A stretch of DNA of 64,000 nucleotides, taken from Ilumatobacteraceae bacterium (lineage in GTDB: Bacteria > Actinomycetota > Acidimicrobiia > Acidimicrobiales > Ilumatobacteraceae). The stretch covers positions 1 through 64,000 of the forward strand of contig JANYKU010000003.1 in NCBI GenBank assembly GCA_025358075.1. Direction: 5' to 3'. The notes beneath the pieces were generated by a model. The model had not been told where the DNA came from and did not search any database. It saw nothing but the letters and a program-made list of their open reading frames with translations. Within the stretch, counting starts at the first letter, position 1. Every line of letters starts with the position of its first letter. The translations under genes and the position numbers were made by a program. Of the stretch, positions 28,001 to 37,256 are shown in pieces.

Positions 28001-28743
28001 GTGTCGCCCGTGTCTCGGCGATCGGCCAGCACCCCAGTCGGGTAGACCGTGCGCACGGACTCGCTGATGTATTCCCACGCCTGCACGGAGTCCATCCGCC
28101 AGTGTGTGGGGCACGGGCTGAGCACCTCGATGATCGACAAGCCTGCGCCGGATCGCTGCACCTCGAACGCTTTGGCGATCGCCCGTCGCACGCGGCGCAC
28201 TCCGAGCGCAGAATCGATCGCCACCCGTTCGGCATAGGCAACCCCACCGAGGGTCGCCAACATCTCCAGGAACGGCAGCGGCGGTCCGTGTTGCGGACCG
28301 CGACCTAGTGGCGTCGTGCTGGTGGCCTTTCCGGCGAGGGTGGTCGCGGCCAGTTGCCCACCGGTGTCGGCGAGCACGCCGTTGTTCAAGACGATGATCG
28401 TGATCTGTTCGCCGCGCACAGCGGTGTGCAGCGACTCGGCCGCGCCCAGCCCCATGAAACCGCCATCACCTTGTATTGCGCACACCAAGCGATCGGGCTG
28501 CATCCGCTTGTACCCGCTGGCGAGCGCCCCGGTGCGGCCGTGCGGTCCCATGATGACATCGCCGGGCATGTGCGCAGTCATGAAGTCGACGCAGCCGATG
28601 TCGACCATGAACACCGGCTTCTGATCCAGCTCGGCCACCACATCGGTGAGCGCGAGCAGCACCGACCCGTAGCCGCAACCCGGACAGAAGTCGAACCCGT
28701 GCGGCGCCAGTGCAGTCGAGTTCGGTTCAGCGACAACCTTCAT
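27997..28743 (-). CDS. 2-oxoacid:ferredoxin oxidoreductase, beta (ThDP) subunit
   Basis: FCPGCGYGSV, VDIGCVDFM, HGRTGALASGYK, GDGGFMGLGAAE. Confidence 0.93.
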   Translation of the reverse strand: MKVVAEPNSTALAPHGFDFCPGCGYGSVLLALTDVVAELDQKPVFMVDIGCVDFMTAHMPGDVIMGPHGRTGALASGYKRMQPDRLVCAIQGDGGFMGLGAAESLHTAVRGEQITIIVLNNGVLADTGGQLAATTLAGKATSTTPLGRGPQHGPPLPFLEMLATLGGVAYAERVAIDSALGVRRVRRAIAKAFEVQRSGAGLSIIEVLSPCPTHWRMDSVQAWEYISESVRTVYPTGVLADRRDTGDT

Positions 28744-29822
28744 CTCACGGCTCCCAGCTCTCGGTGGCGCTCGGCCACCTTGGATGCGAACTCTTCCGTC
28801 GATGGTGCCCGACCACCGAGCCAGTTGACGAAGCCATCGGGTCGTCGGCCGATCGCCCCGCGGACGTCGTCGATCATCTGGCCCATGCTCAACTCGGCGA
28901 CGACCACCGACTTGGCATCGGCGCACGCCGACCGAACGGCATCGCTGGGGAACGGCCACAGCGTGATCGGCCGAACCACGGCGACCTGCATGCCGAGTTG
29001 GCGCAACTGAGGGAGCGCGTACTCGGCGATGCGAGCCAGCGATCCGTAGGCGACGATCATCAGATCGACAGCACCCTCGTCGCCGCAGCGCTCGGCGCGC
29101 GGTTCGTCGCGCTCGATCGCCGCGAACTTCTGCTCCCAGCGTCGCCCCACTCGTTCGAGTGCGGCGAAGTCACCCGCTGTTTCATCGACTGCGACGAGTT
29201 CGGGCAACACCAGGCCGTTACCCCGTCCGAATTCAACGCTCCGGGCCGGGCGCGCCGCGGGATCCGGCACGACGTACTGCTCGCTGGCAATGGCCAGCAA
29301 CTGGTCGCCCAGCACCAGCACGAACATGCCGTAGCGCTCGGCCAGGTCGAAGGCCTCGATCGTCAGATCGACCAACTCCTGGACGGTCTTCGGGGCCAGC
29401 ACGATCATCTTGAAGTCGCCGTGCCCGCAGGCCCGCGTCGCCTGGTTGTACCCGTCCTGGCCGGGGCCGAGGCTGCCATCGCCCGGCCCCCACCGCTGCT
29501 GCACGACGACCACGCCGGGCAGCTCGGTCATCCCCGAGAAGAACGACAACGCCTCCGACATCAGGCTGAGTCCAAGCGGCGCCGTCGCCGTCATCGCCCT
29601 GAAGCCGGCCAGGCTCGCGCCAGCGACCATGTGGATTGCGGCGATCTCACCCTCGGTCGGCACCATCACACGGCCGTGTTGCGGAAACTTCTCGGCTGCT
29701 GCTTCGAGGATCTCGGTCGCCGGGGTGACCGGGTAGCCGGCGAAGAAATGGCAGCCGGCGGCGAGTGCGGCATCGATGACGGCTTCGTTTCCACTGGCGA
29801 AGCGTTTGGTTGCGATGCTCAT
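28740..29822 (-). CDS. 2-oxoacid:ferredoxin oxidoreductase, alpha subunit
   Basis: GNEAVIDAALAAGCHFFAGYPVTPATEILE, TEGEIAAIHMVAGASLAGFRAMTATAPLGLSLM. Confidence 0.94.
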   Translation of the reverse strand: MSIATKRFASGNEAVIDAALAAGCHFFAGYPVTPATEILEAAAEKFPQHGRVMVPTEGEIAAIHMVAGASLAGFRAMTATAPLGLSLMSEALSFFSGMTELPGVVVVQQRWGPGDGSLGPGQDGYNQATRACGHGDFKMIVLAPKTVQELVDLTIEAFDLAERYGMFVLVLGDQLLAIASEQYVVPDPAARPARSVEFGRGNGLVLPELVAVDETAGDFAALERVGRRWEQKFAAIERDEPRAERCGDEGAVDLMIVAYGSLARIAEYALPQLRQLGMQVAVVRPITLWPFPSDAVRSACADAKSVVVAELSMGQMIDDVRGAIGRRPDGFVNWLGGRAPSTEEFASKVAERHRELGAVR

Positions 29823-30058
29823 CGCTGCCCGACCTTCTCGCGTTCTTCGCGGTACACCGTGAAGACGCCGTCGGGGCACACGTCGGCGCACAGCGTGCAG
29901 CCGGTGCACCCTTCGGCCACCAGCGCGACCACTGGCCAGCCCTTGACGTTCAACCGTGGCGTCATCGCCAGCACGTGTTCGGGACAGACGACCACACACA
30001 GGTCGCATCCCTTGCACAGCTCTTCGGCGATCGTCACGGTGCCAACTGTTTTCGCCAT
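29819..30058 (-). CDS. 2x[4Fe-4S] ferredoxin subunit
   Basis: CKGCDLCVVVCP and CTGCTLCADVCP motifs; 79 aa. Confidence 0.95.
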   Translation of the reverse strand: MAKTVGTVTIAEELCKGCDLCVVVCPEHVLAMTPRLNVKGWPVVALVAEGCTGCTLCADVCPDGVFTVYREEREKVGQR

Positions 30059-30077
30059 GCTGTTGCCCTTCGTCGCT

Positions 30078-31271
30078 TCAGAACAGTGGGGTGGTCGAGT
30101 CGAGCAGGGCACGACCGATGATGACTCGTTGGATCTCGCTCGTGCCTTCTTCGATGGTTTCCAGTCGGGCATCGCGGAACCACTTCTCGACGGGGTGGTC
30201 CTCGACGTACCCGTGCCCGCCGAGCACCTGCATGGCCTGGCTGGTCGTGGCGACGGCTGTCTCCGAAGCGAACAACTTGGCCATTGATGCCTTGGTGCCG
30301 AATGGCTCGCCGCGATCGGCGGCACGTGCTGCGTCCCATGTGAGCAATCGGGATGCGTGAAGACGCGTGACGGCGTCAGCTAGCGGAAAACTGACGCCTT
30401 GGAAGCGGGCAATCGGCCTGCCGAATGCCTGTCGCTCGTTGGCGTAGTCGCGGGCGTACTCGAGCGCAGCTCTGGCGACACCGATCGAACAGGCTGCAAC
30501 CTCGATCCGGCTGAGCTCGAACGTGCGCACGGCGCCGGCGAAGCCCGTGCCGACCTCGCCGATGACGTCGTCGTCAACCACGAACAGGTCATCGATGAAG
30601 ATCTCGGCGTTGGTGGACGCGCGCCACCCCATCGTGCGAGCGCGGAGCCCGTAGGAAAGGCCGGGCGAATCGCCACGGGCCGCGAACATGGTGAGACCGA
30701 GGCGCTCGTCGCCATCCATCGCGTCGGCCACGATCAGCACCGAGTGGGCAAGACCGGCGTTGGTGATGAAGATCTTCTGACCGTTCAGCACGAAGCCACC
30801 GTCGACCTTGCGTGCTCGGGTACGGATACCCGACACGTCGGACCCACCGCCCGGCTCGGTGCAGGCGAACGCAGCCATGTGCGGCCCGTCGATGCACAGT
30901 GGTGAGAGCCACCGCCGGCGTTGGTCGTCGTTGCCGCATTCCAGCAACGCGGCGATGAACATGTTCGTGCCGCTGAGATATGAGTACACGCCGATGCATC
31001 CCCAGCACAGCTCCTCGGCGACCAGAGCCTGGGCCACGGCTGACCCGGCGCCACCGCCGCCGTACTCAGCCGGGATCCCCAACGTCAACAGCCCGGCGTC
31101 GAAGGCCGATTGCAGCACGTCGAGCGGTTGCCGGCGTTGTTGATCATTCGCCGCGGCAGACGGTCGGATGACCTCCGCGGCGAAGCCGTGTGCCCACTGC
31201 TGGAGCTCGCGCTCGACGTCATCGAGCTGAGACCTGCTGACCAGTTCCACGTCGCGACGAACCCCCTCCAA
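30078..31271 (-). CDS. Acyl-CoA dehydrogenase
   Basis: FACTEPGGGSDVSGIRTRA, FGRPIARFQGVSFPLAD, QVLGGHGYVEDHPVEKWFRDARLETIEEGTSEIQRVIIGR; start site uncertain. Confidence 0.95.
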   Translation of the reverse strand: MEGVRRDVELVSRSQLDDVERELQQWAHGFAAEVIRPSAAANDQQRRQPLDVLQSAFDAGLLTLGIPAEYGGGGAGSAVAQALVAEELCWGCIGVYSYLSGTNMFIAALLECGNDDQRRRWLSPLCIDGPHMAAFACTEPGGGSDVSGIRTRARKVDGGFVLNGQKIFITNAGLAHSVLIVADAMDGDERLGLTMFAARGDSPGLSYGLRARTMGWRASTNAEIFIDDLFVVDDDVIGEVGTGFAGAVRTFELSRIEVAACSIGVARAALEYARDYANERQAFGRPIARFQGVSFPLADAVTRLHASRLLTWDAARAADRGEPFGTKASMAKLFASETAVATTSQAMQVLGGHGYVEDHPVEKWFRDARLETIEEGTSEIQRVIIGRALLDSTTPLF

Positions 31272-31286
31272 CCCTGCTCATTTAGG

Positions 31287-31304
31287 CAGACGGACGACCG
31301 ACTG
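31287..31304. promoter_or_regulatory. Candidate TetR operator upstream of acyl-CoA dehydrogenase/korDABC operon
   Basis: cagacgg-acga-ccgactg, 6/7 pairs, 16 nt upstream of the − strand start. Confidence 0.45.
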
Positions 31305-31389
31305 TCAAGCTCGGCGAGGTGCGGCTCCGGTCGGCCGAGGGCTCGCAGTTCGCCTGACGAAGTTGAGAAACGGCGACGTCGGGGCGCGC

Positions 31390-32724
31390 TCACACCGCTG
31401 GTCGTGTGCCGGGAGCTAGGTGCGTGACGAACCAGTCGCGTGCTGCATCAGCGGCGGCGGCCAACGTGCCGGGCTCCTCGAACAAGTGGGTTGCACCCGG
31501 TATCACGACCAGGTCGGCCTCGCAGCGCAGCCGAGCGAGAGCGCCGCGGTTGAGTTGCAGCACCTGATGGTCGGCGCCACCGACGATGAGCAGCGTTGGT
31601 GCCGTCACGGCAGTGAGCCGTTCAGCCGCGAGGTCGGGGCGGCCGCCACGCGACACGACGGCGGCGATGTCGGCGCCGGGCTCCGCTGCTGCCCACAGCG
31701 CGGCACCAGCGCCGGTGCTCGCGCCGAAATAGCCGATCCGAAGCCTCACTGCCGCTGGCTGGGCGCGGAGCCAACGGGTGGCTTCGCTGAGGCGCCGGGC
31801 GAGCAACTCGATGTCGAAAACGTTCGACCGGTCGTCCTCCTCGGCGTCTGTCAGAAGGTCGAACATCAACGTGCCGAGCGCCGCCCGGTTGAGGATCGAA
31901 GCCACGAACTGGTTGCGAGGGCTGTTCCGGCTGCTGCCGCTGCCATGCGCGAAGGCGACGATGCCGATCGGGCGTTCTGGCACCGTGAGATGGCCGGCAA
32001 GTTGGATCGAACCGGCCGTCACGACGACCTCGCCATCGTACGGTGGATGGTCGTCGTCGGGAACCCGCTTGGTCGACGGGGGAGTCGCGGCCGCGGCGCC
32101 GCGTTCGAGGCACTCGACCACCTCGTCGTCGGTCGTGGCCGAGAAGTCGGCGTAGAACTCGCCAACGGCATGGAACGATCGCGGGGTCTCCAGGCTGATC
32201 AGTTCGTCGGCATCGGCGCTCAGTTGATCCGTCCAATCCTGCGGCGCAACGGGAACGGCGAGCACGATCCGGGCCGCTCCCTGGGCACGGGCCACGTGAC
32301 ACGCTGCTCGGGCAGTGGATCCGGTGGCGATGCCGTCATCGACGATGAGCGCGGTGCGGCCGGCGAGCGAGAGGCGCGGACGCGATCCGCGGAAACGTAC
32401 GGCGAGTCGCTCCAGTTCGATCCGTTCACGCTCTTCCTCGTCGGCGAGCTCTTGCGGGGTGACCTGAGCAAGTCGCACGATCTCGGTGTTGATGACCCGA
32501 GCACCGCCCTCGCCGATGGCCCCCATGGCAAGCTCGGGTTGGAACGGCACGCCCAGTTTGCGCACCACGATGACGTCAAGTGGGGCGCCGAGCGCTCGAG
32601 CCACTTCGAGCGCGACCGGAACACCTCCACGTGGAAGGCCGAGCACCACCACCGGCTCGCCCTTGAGGTGCTGCAACCTCGCAGCCAGACGCCTCCCTGC
32701 GTCAACGCGGTTGGCGAATTGCAC
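31390..32724 (-). CDS. Fused phosphoribosyltransferase + alpha/beta hydrolase (dienelactone-hydrolase-like)
   Basis: PRPP motif ALIVDDGIATGSTARAA; hydrolase nucleophile region GYFGASTGAGAAL and HLFEEPGTL. Confidence 0.88.
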   Translation of the reverse strand: MQFANRVDAGRRLAARLQHLKGEPVVVLGLPRGGVPVALEVARALGAPLDVIVVRKLGVPFQPELAMGAIGEGGARVINTEIVRLAQVTPQELADEEERERIELERLAVRFRGSRPRLSLAGRTALIVDDGIATGSTARAACHVARAQGAARIVLAVPVAPQDWTDQLSADADELISLETPRSFHAVGEFYADFSATTDDEVVECLERGAAAATPPSTKRVPDDDHPPYDGEVVVTAGSIQLAGHLTVPERPIGIVAFAHGSGSSRNSPRNQFVASILNRAALGTLMFDLLTDAEEDDRSNVFDIELLARRLSEATRWLRAQPAAVRLRIGYFGASTGAGAALWAAAEPGADIAAVVSRGGRPDLAAERLTAVTAPTLLIVGGADHQVLQLNRGALARLRCEADLVVIPGATHLFEEPGTLAAAADAARDWFVTHLAPGTRPAV

Positions 32725-32749
32725 ACGACCTCCTACATCGTCGGGTAAC

Positions 32750-34474
32750 TCATCGGTCGGCTCGCGCTTCGACGAGTGATTCCTCGGGAAGGTCGAACCA
32801 TCGCAGGTGTTCGAATTCCGCAGACAACGCGCCGGGATGCCGACCCGTTTGCGTCCACGCCGGAGCCGCCGACATGAGTTGTCGAGCACTATCGAGGTAC
32901 CCGGCGAGTGCAGATTCGGGGGCACGCGCGCAGTCGACCGACGGCCGAACGAGCTCGCCGGTTGCCGGGTCGTACGACAGTTGTGAGAGACGCAACGGTG
33001 GCTCGACCGGGCCCCTGCTGTGGTGCCACAGCCCCGAGTCCGGGTTGAAGCGGTAGTCGGGAAGCAGCCGCCATCCGTGCTCGGCGACGAGGTCGACGGC
33101 ATCGACGAGGTAGTTGAAGACCGTCTCGGAGATGAAGTAGTTGAAGCTGACCCGCGTCCAACCGGGCTTGATCCCTTCGCAGCCTTTGGCGATCTCGTGC
33201 TCGAACTCGTGCGAACGGTCGAGGTCGATCCCCAGCAGCCGGTGGCCGTACGGCCCGGCGCACGAACAACCTCCGCGGGATTGAATGCCGAACATGTCGC
33301 TGAGGAGGGCGACGACGAAGTTGTGGTGCAGAAATCGACCGTCCGGTCGCCTCACCCGGAACGACAGGATCGAGAGCCGATCGGAGCGGGTGTTGCCGAG
33401 CACGTCGATAGCCGGGTTGCTCGACCATGCCAACACTGCCCGACGCCAATACGATTCCTCGTGCTCTTTGATCGTCGGGACGCCGACGGCCTGCTTCAAC
33501 TGGAACACGAGCCCGGCTCGGATCGACTCGATGATCGCCGGGGTGCCGCCTTCCTCGCGGTGGACCGGATCGTCGAGGTAGTGGTGCTCGGTGGGGTTGA
33601 CGAACGCCACGGTTCCGCCCCCGACAACATCGGGCACCCGATTGCGCATGAGCGACCGTTTCACGACGAGCACACCTGGTGTTCCGGGTCCGCCGACGAA
33701 CTTGTGGGGACTGATGAACACCGCGTCCTTGTCGGCCAGCGGGTGCTCGGCGCACCGTGGATGCATGTCGATGTCGACGTACGGAGCCGCGCAAGCGAAG
33801 TCCCAGAACGACAGCGCCCCGTGGCGGTGCAGCAGATCGGCGATCGCGCAGGTGTTGGACACGATGCCGGTCACGTTCGATGCAGCGGAGAACGACCCGA
33901 TCTTCACCGAACGTTCGGCGTGCGCGACCAGTTCGATCTCGAGCTGGGCAAGATCGATGTGACCGTCGGAATCTTCGGGGATGGTGATGACGTCGGCGAT
34001 CGATTCACGCCACGGGAGTTCGTTGGAGTGGTGCTCGAACGGCCCGACGAAGACGACCGGCCGCTCGTCGGCTGGGATGTGCTGCGAGAGGTGGTAGCGG
34101 TCTTCGAGGTCGGCCGGCAGTCGCAAGTTCATGATGCCGATCAGCTTGTCGATCGCCCCGGTCGCTCCCGACCCGCAGAAGATCACGCAGTCGCGTTCGT
34201 CGCCACCGACCGCATCGCGGATGATGCGACGAGCATCTTCACGCAACCGCGTCGTCTGCAAGCCCGTGCCGGATGACTCGGTGTGGGTGTTGGCGTAGCG
34301 AGGGAGCACTTCGTCGCGGATGAAGTCCTCGATGAAGCTCAAGGCACGGCCGGAGGCGGTGTAGTCGGCATAAGTGATGCGGTGCGGGCCGTACGGCCCG
34401 TCCATGACTTGATCGTCACCGATGACCGACTCGCGTATTCGGCGCAGCAATGGGGTTTCCACCGGTTCGATCAC
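32750..34474 (-). CDS. Aminotransferase class V family (PLP; cysteine desulfurase-like)
   Basis: HHSNELPWRES, SFWDFACAAPYVDID, FISPHKFVGGPGTPGVL; GTG start inferred. Confidence 0.88.
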   Translation of the reverse strand: MIEPVETPLLRRIRESVIGDDQVMDGPYGPHRITYADYTASGRALSFIEDFIRDEVLPRYANTHTESSGTGLQTTRLREDARRIIRDAVGGDERDCVIFCGSGATGAIDKLIGIMNLRLPADLEDRYHLSQHIPADERPVVFVGPFEHHSNELPWRESIADVITIPEDSDGHIDLAQLEIELVAHAERSVKIGSFSAASNVTGIVSNTCAIADLLHRHGALSFWDFACAAPYVDIDMHPRCAEHPLADKDAVFISPHKFVGGPGTPGVLVVKRSLMRNRVPDVVGGGTVAFVNPTEHHYLDDPVHREEGGTPAIIESIRAGLVFQLKQAVGVPTIKEHEESYWRRAVLAWSSNPAIDVLGNTRSDRLSILSFRVRRPDGRFLHHNFVVALLSDMFGIQSRGGCSCAGPYGHRLLGIDLDRSHEFEHEIAKGCEGIKPGWTRVSFNYFISETVFNYLVDAVDLVAEHGWRLLPDYRFNPDSGLWHHSRGPVEPPLRLSQLSYDPATGELVRPSVDCARAPESALAGYLDSARQLMSAAPAWTQTGRHPGALSAEFEHLRWFDLPEESLVEARADR

Positions 34475-34623
34475 GCAATCCAACCTATCCCCGCCGGTCG
34501 CATCAGCCGTGCCGACGACCTCAGGCGTTGTCTCCCGCGGCCTACAGAACGTCGATGTTGCCACCGTTGGTCTTGGCGTCAACCGCGGGGCGTCGCACAT
34601 CTTGGTGATGCGGCCGCCGTCGT

Positions 34624-34669
34624 ACTGTGAAGCCACAGAACCGTACGGGTCGTTCTGTGGCTTCACAGT
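34624..34669. repeat. 17-bp perfect inverted repeat (long hairpin)
   Basis: actgtgaagccacagaa - 12 nt - ttctgtggcttcacagt. Confidence 0.85.
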
Positions 34670-34761
34670 TCGAGCCGGATCGACAACCCGCGCCCGAGCT
34701 GCCGATCGGTCTGGTTGTCCGGTGATGCGGAGCCGGATGACGGTGGGCGCTGCAACCCGAT

Positions 34762-35160
34762 TCAGCCGTCGAAACGCTGGACGGCCTCAGCGCTGACCGG
34801 TGTGAACAGGTTGACCAGGTTCCCGTCGGGGTCGCGGAACAGGATCGAGCGGTTCCCCCAGGGAAGGGTCGTCGGCTCCTGGACGAGCTCGGCGACGAGG
34901 CCTTGCAGCCTCTCGTAGTCGCGATCCACGTCGTCGACGCGGAACTCGATGATCACCGTGTGGTTGTCGGCCGGGACCGCGGCGCCCGCCCCGAACATCT
35001 CGATCGTGCGCGCGCTGGCGATCGCGAGCGTGCCGGTAGGGGTCAGCAGCTCGGCGAACTCGTCCGTGGCCCAACGCGCCGACAGTCCGGTGACCTGCTC
35101 GTAGAACTCGACCAACTGCTTCACGTCGCTGGCGATGACTCGTACTGAGACGAAATTCAT
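34762..35160 (-). CDS. VOC-family (glyoxalase/bleomycin-resistance) protein
   Basis: 132 aa MNFVSVRVIASDVKQLVEFYEQVTGL...LPWGNRSILFRDPDGNLVNLF. Confidence 0.9.
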   Translation of the reverse strand: MNFVSVRVIASDVKQLVEFYEQVTGLSARWATDEFAELLTPTGTLAIASARTIEMFGAGAAVPADNHTVIIEFRVDDVDRDYERLQGLVAELVQEPTTLPWGNRSILFRDPDGNLVNLFTPVSAEAVQRFDG

Positions 35161-35223
35161 GATTTCTCGTTTCCCGTCGGAGCGGTGCTCCGAGGTCGTG
35201 TTGTTGAAGTGATGGGCACGGTA

Positions 35224-35254
35224 AACCTGATACCGGACAGGTTCCGCCCGGTAT
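35224..35254. promoter_or_regulatory. Interleaved dyads between VOC gene and WYL regulator
   Basis: aacctg-ataccgga-caggtt (35224-35243) overlapping ataccgg-acaggttccgc-ccggtat (35230-35254). Confidence 0.6.
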
Positions 35255-35272
35255 TTCTGGAAAGATTGCGGC

Positions 35273-36241
35273 GTGACCCGTCCGACAGCCCGAGTCCTGG
35301 CCTTGCTCGAGATCCTTCAGGCCGGCGGCACGCGCACCGCTGCTGACCTGGCCGAACGGCTGGAGGTCGACGAGCGAACCGTCCGGCGCTACATCGAGCA
35401 TCTCCTCGACCTCGACGTACCGGTTCGCACCGAGCGCGGCCGGTACGGCGGATACCGCCTCGCCCCGGGCTACCGGATGCCTCCGTTGATGCTCACCGAC
35501 GACGAGGCGCTGGCCGTGCTGCTCGGTCTGGTCGTCGGCCAGCGCTCCGGGCTGGTCACCACGTCTGCCGAGGCTGCCGAGGCGGCGATCGCCAAGGTGC
35601 GCCGGGTGTTACCTGTCGCGCTTGCTCGCCGACTCGACGCGCTGTTGACAACCGCCGACTTCACCGAGCCCGCGGGCCTGGTGGCATCGGCGCAGACCCG
35701 GGTGCTGTTGACGATGGCCGAAGCGGCGCGAGACCGTCAACCGGTCGCGATCGAGTACGCCGACCGAGCGGGGCATCGCAGCGAACGCACCGTGCATCCG
35801 TACGGGATCGTCGCTAGCTCTGGACGCTGGTACGTCGCCGGCGCAGACTCGATCAGTTCTGACGTACGAACGTTCCGACTCGACCGGATCCAGAGCGCGA
35901 GGGTTCTCGCCGGTTCGTTCGAGCTGCCCGAGGGGTTCGACCCGGCCGCCCGGCTGTTGACGGAGGTGCCCTACCGCCACGACGTATCGGTGCGCGTCCA
36001 TGGCACGCTGCAGCAGGTGCGCTCGCGCCTACCCGCCGCAATCGCAACCGTCGAGGAGATCGTGCCGACCACGAATGGCGAATGGGTTCGAGTTCGGATC
36101 CGCGCCGAACGTCTCGACTGGGTCCCGGCGCTGCTCGCATCGCTCGATCGCCCGTTCGTGATCGAACATCCGGAGTCGCTCCGCGACGGTGTGCGCAGGC
36201 TCGCCAATCGACTGGCCGCTTACGCCGACGGCGTCGCCTAA
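35273..36241 (+). CDS. HTH/WYL-domain (YafY-like) transcriptional regulator
   Basis: RVLALLEILQAGGTRTAADLAERLEVDERTVRRYIEHLLDLDVPVRTERGRYGGYRL...; WYL-like HPYGIVASSGRWYVAG. Confidence 0.93.
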   Translation: MTRPTARVLALLEILQAGGTRTAADLAERLEVDERTVRRYIEHLLDLDVPVRTERGRYGGYRLAPGYRMPPLMLTDDEALAVLLGLVVGQRSGLVTTSAEAAEAAIAKVRRVLPVALARRLDALLTTADFTEPAGLVASAQTRVLLTMAEAARDRQPVAIEYADRAGHRSERTVHPYGIVASSGRWYVAGADSISSDVRTFRLDRIQSARVLAGSFELPEGFDPAARLLTEVPYRHDVSVRVHGTLQQVRSRLPAAIATVEEIVPTTNGEWVRVRIRAERLDWVPALLASLDRPFVIEHPESLRDGVRRLANRLAAYADGVA

Positions 36242-36262
36242 GCCTCGTCCCGGCGCGCCGCC

Positions 36263-36934
36263 CTAGGGCAGGAGGGTGGTCAACCGCACGACGAGTCCGT
36301 CAGGGTCGGCGACGTCGACGTAGACCCCCGTGCTGGACGTCGTCGGCAGACCGTGAGCGATGCTCTGCGCGTCGAGACGCTCGACGAGCGCGTCGAGGTC
36401 TTCGATCGTGCCGACCGCGAACGACAGCGCGTTGAACCCGGCGAGTGCCAGAGCCCGCAGCGGGTCGTGTCGCAGCACCACCTCGATCGACACACTCGGA
36501 CGCGCCATCGTGATCTCTGCCGTGTCGGTATCGGTCGGCTCGTGCAACACCTCGAGCCCGAACGCCCGGGCGTACCAGTCGCGACTTCGCCCGACGTCAG
36601 CGACCGGCAGCGTCACGTGGTGGATGCCTGCCAGGTCACGCACGGCCCAATCGTGTTGTACGACCACCCGCTCGCCGATCATCTTGCTGGCGAAGTCGCG
36701 GATGTATGTCTGGTGACGCTCATCGGCCACGTATCGACGGGCTGCGGCGAAGTCGGGGAAGTCCATGACGGCGACTGCGTCGAAGTTGCCCTCGAAGTGC
36801 TTGGCGTCGTCGGCGAACCGCAAGCTCGTCAACTCTGGTATCGGGCGAAGGCCGGCGAACGCTTCCCGGAACGCGGCCTTTGCTTCGTCGCTGAGGCCAT
36901 CGGCCCACCGGTAGGCGACCACCTGTCGAAACAC
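36263..36934 (-). CDS. Dabb-domain + VOC-domain protein
   Basis: MFRQVVAYRWADGLSDEAKAAFREAFAGL (Dabb) followed by GIHHVTLPVADVGRSRDWYARAFGLEVL (VOC); GTG start inferred. Confidence 0.75.
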   Translation of the reverse strand: MFRQVVAYRWADGLSDEAKAAFREAFAGLRPIPELTSLRFADDAKHFEGNFDAVAVMDFPDFAAARRYVADERHQTYIRDFASKMIGERVVVQHDWAVRDLAGIHHVTLPVADVGRSRDWYARAFGLEVLHEPTDTDTAEITMARPSVSIEVVLRHDPLRALALAGFNALSFAVGTIEDLDALVERLDAQSIAHGLPTTSSTGVYVDVADPDGLVVRLTTLLP

Positions 36935-37256
36935 GTCAGTGGATCTGTCGAGACACGATGGCTGCGTCGCACATCGCATGAACTGTATTCGCGCAGCCGA
37001 GTAGATTGCGTCAAGCAGGAGGTTTGGTCGCATCGGCTCCGTGACTGAGCTCCGGCCGCCGACTGCCGCAGCGGCGTGTTGGCCCGTAGGATGCTGAAGT
37101 CGATCACACGAGCCGGAAGGGGGTGGTCGGAGATGAAACGTTCCGAACCTCCGAGTCCCCGTTGCCCGTTTGTCCGTTTCGGCCGCTGGTCCAACGCGTT
37201 GAGGTCGTTGTAACGATCTGACGCATTGGCGCGGCCATCCGTAAGAGGTCGTCGCC

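Noticed and set aside
32725-33102. N-terminal extension of the PRTase-hydrolase ORF
   Set aside because: Overlaps the aminotransferase 3' end out of frame; the domain begins at VQFANRVDAGRRLA (GTG 32724).
36935-37256. Possible Mn or Mg riboswitch upstream of the MgtE_N/NRAMP pair
   Set aside because: No yybP-ykoY or M-box core could be recognised by eye; kept only as something to scan.
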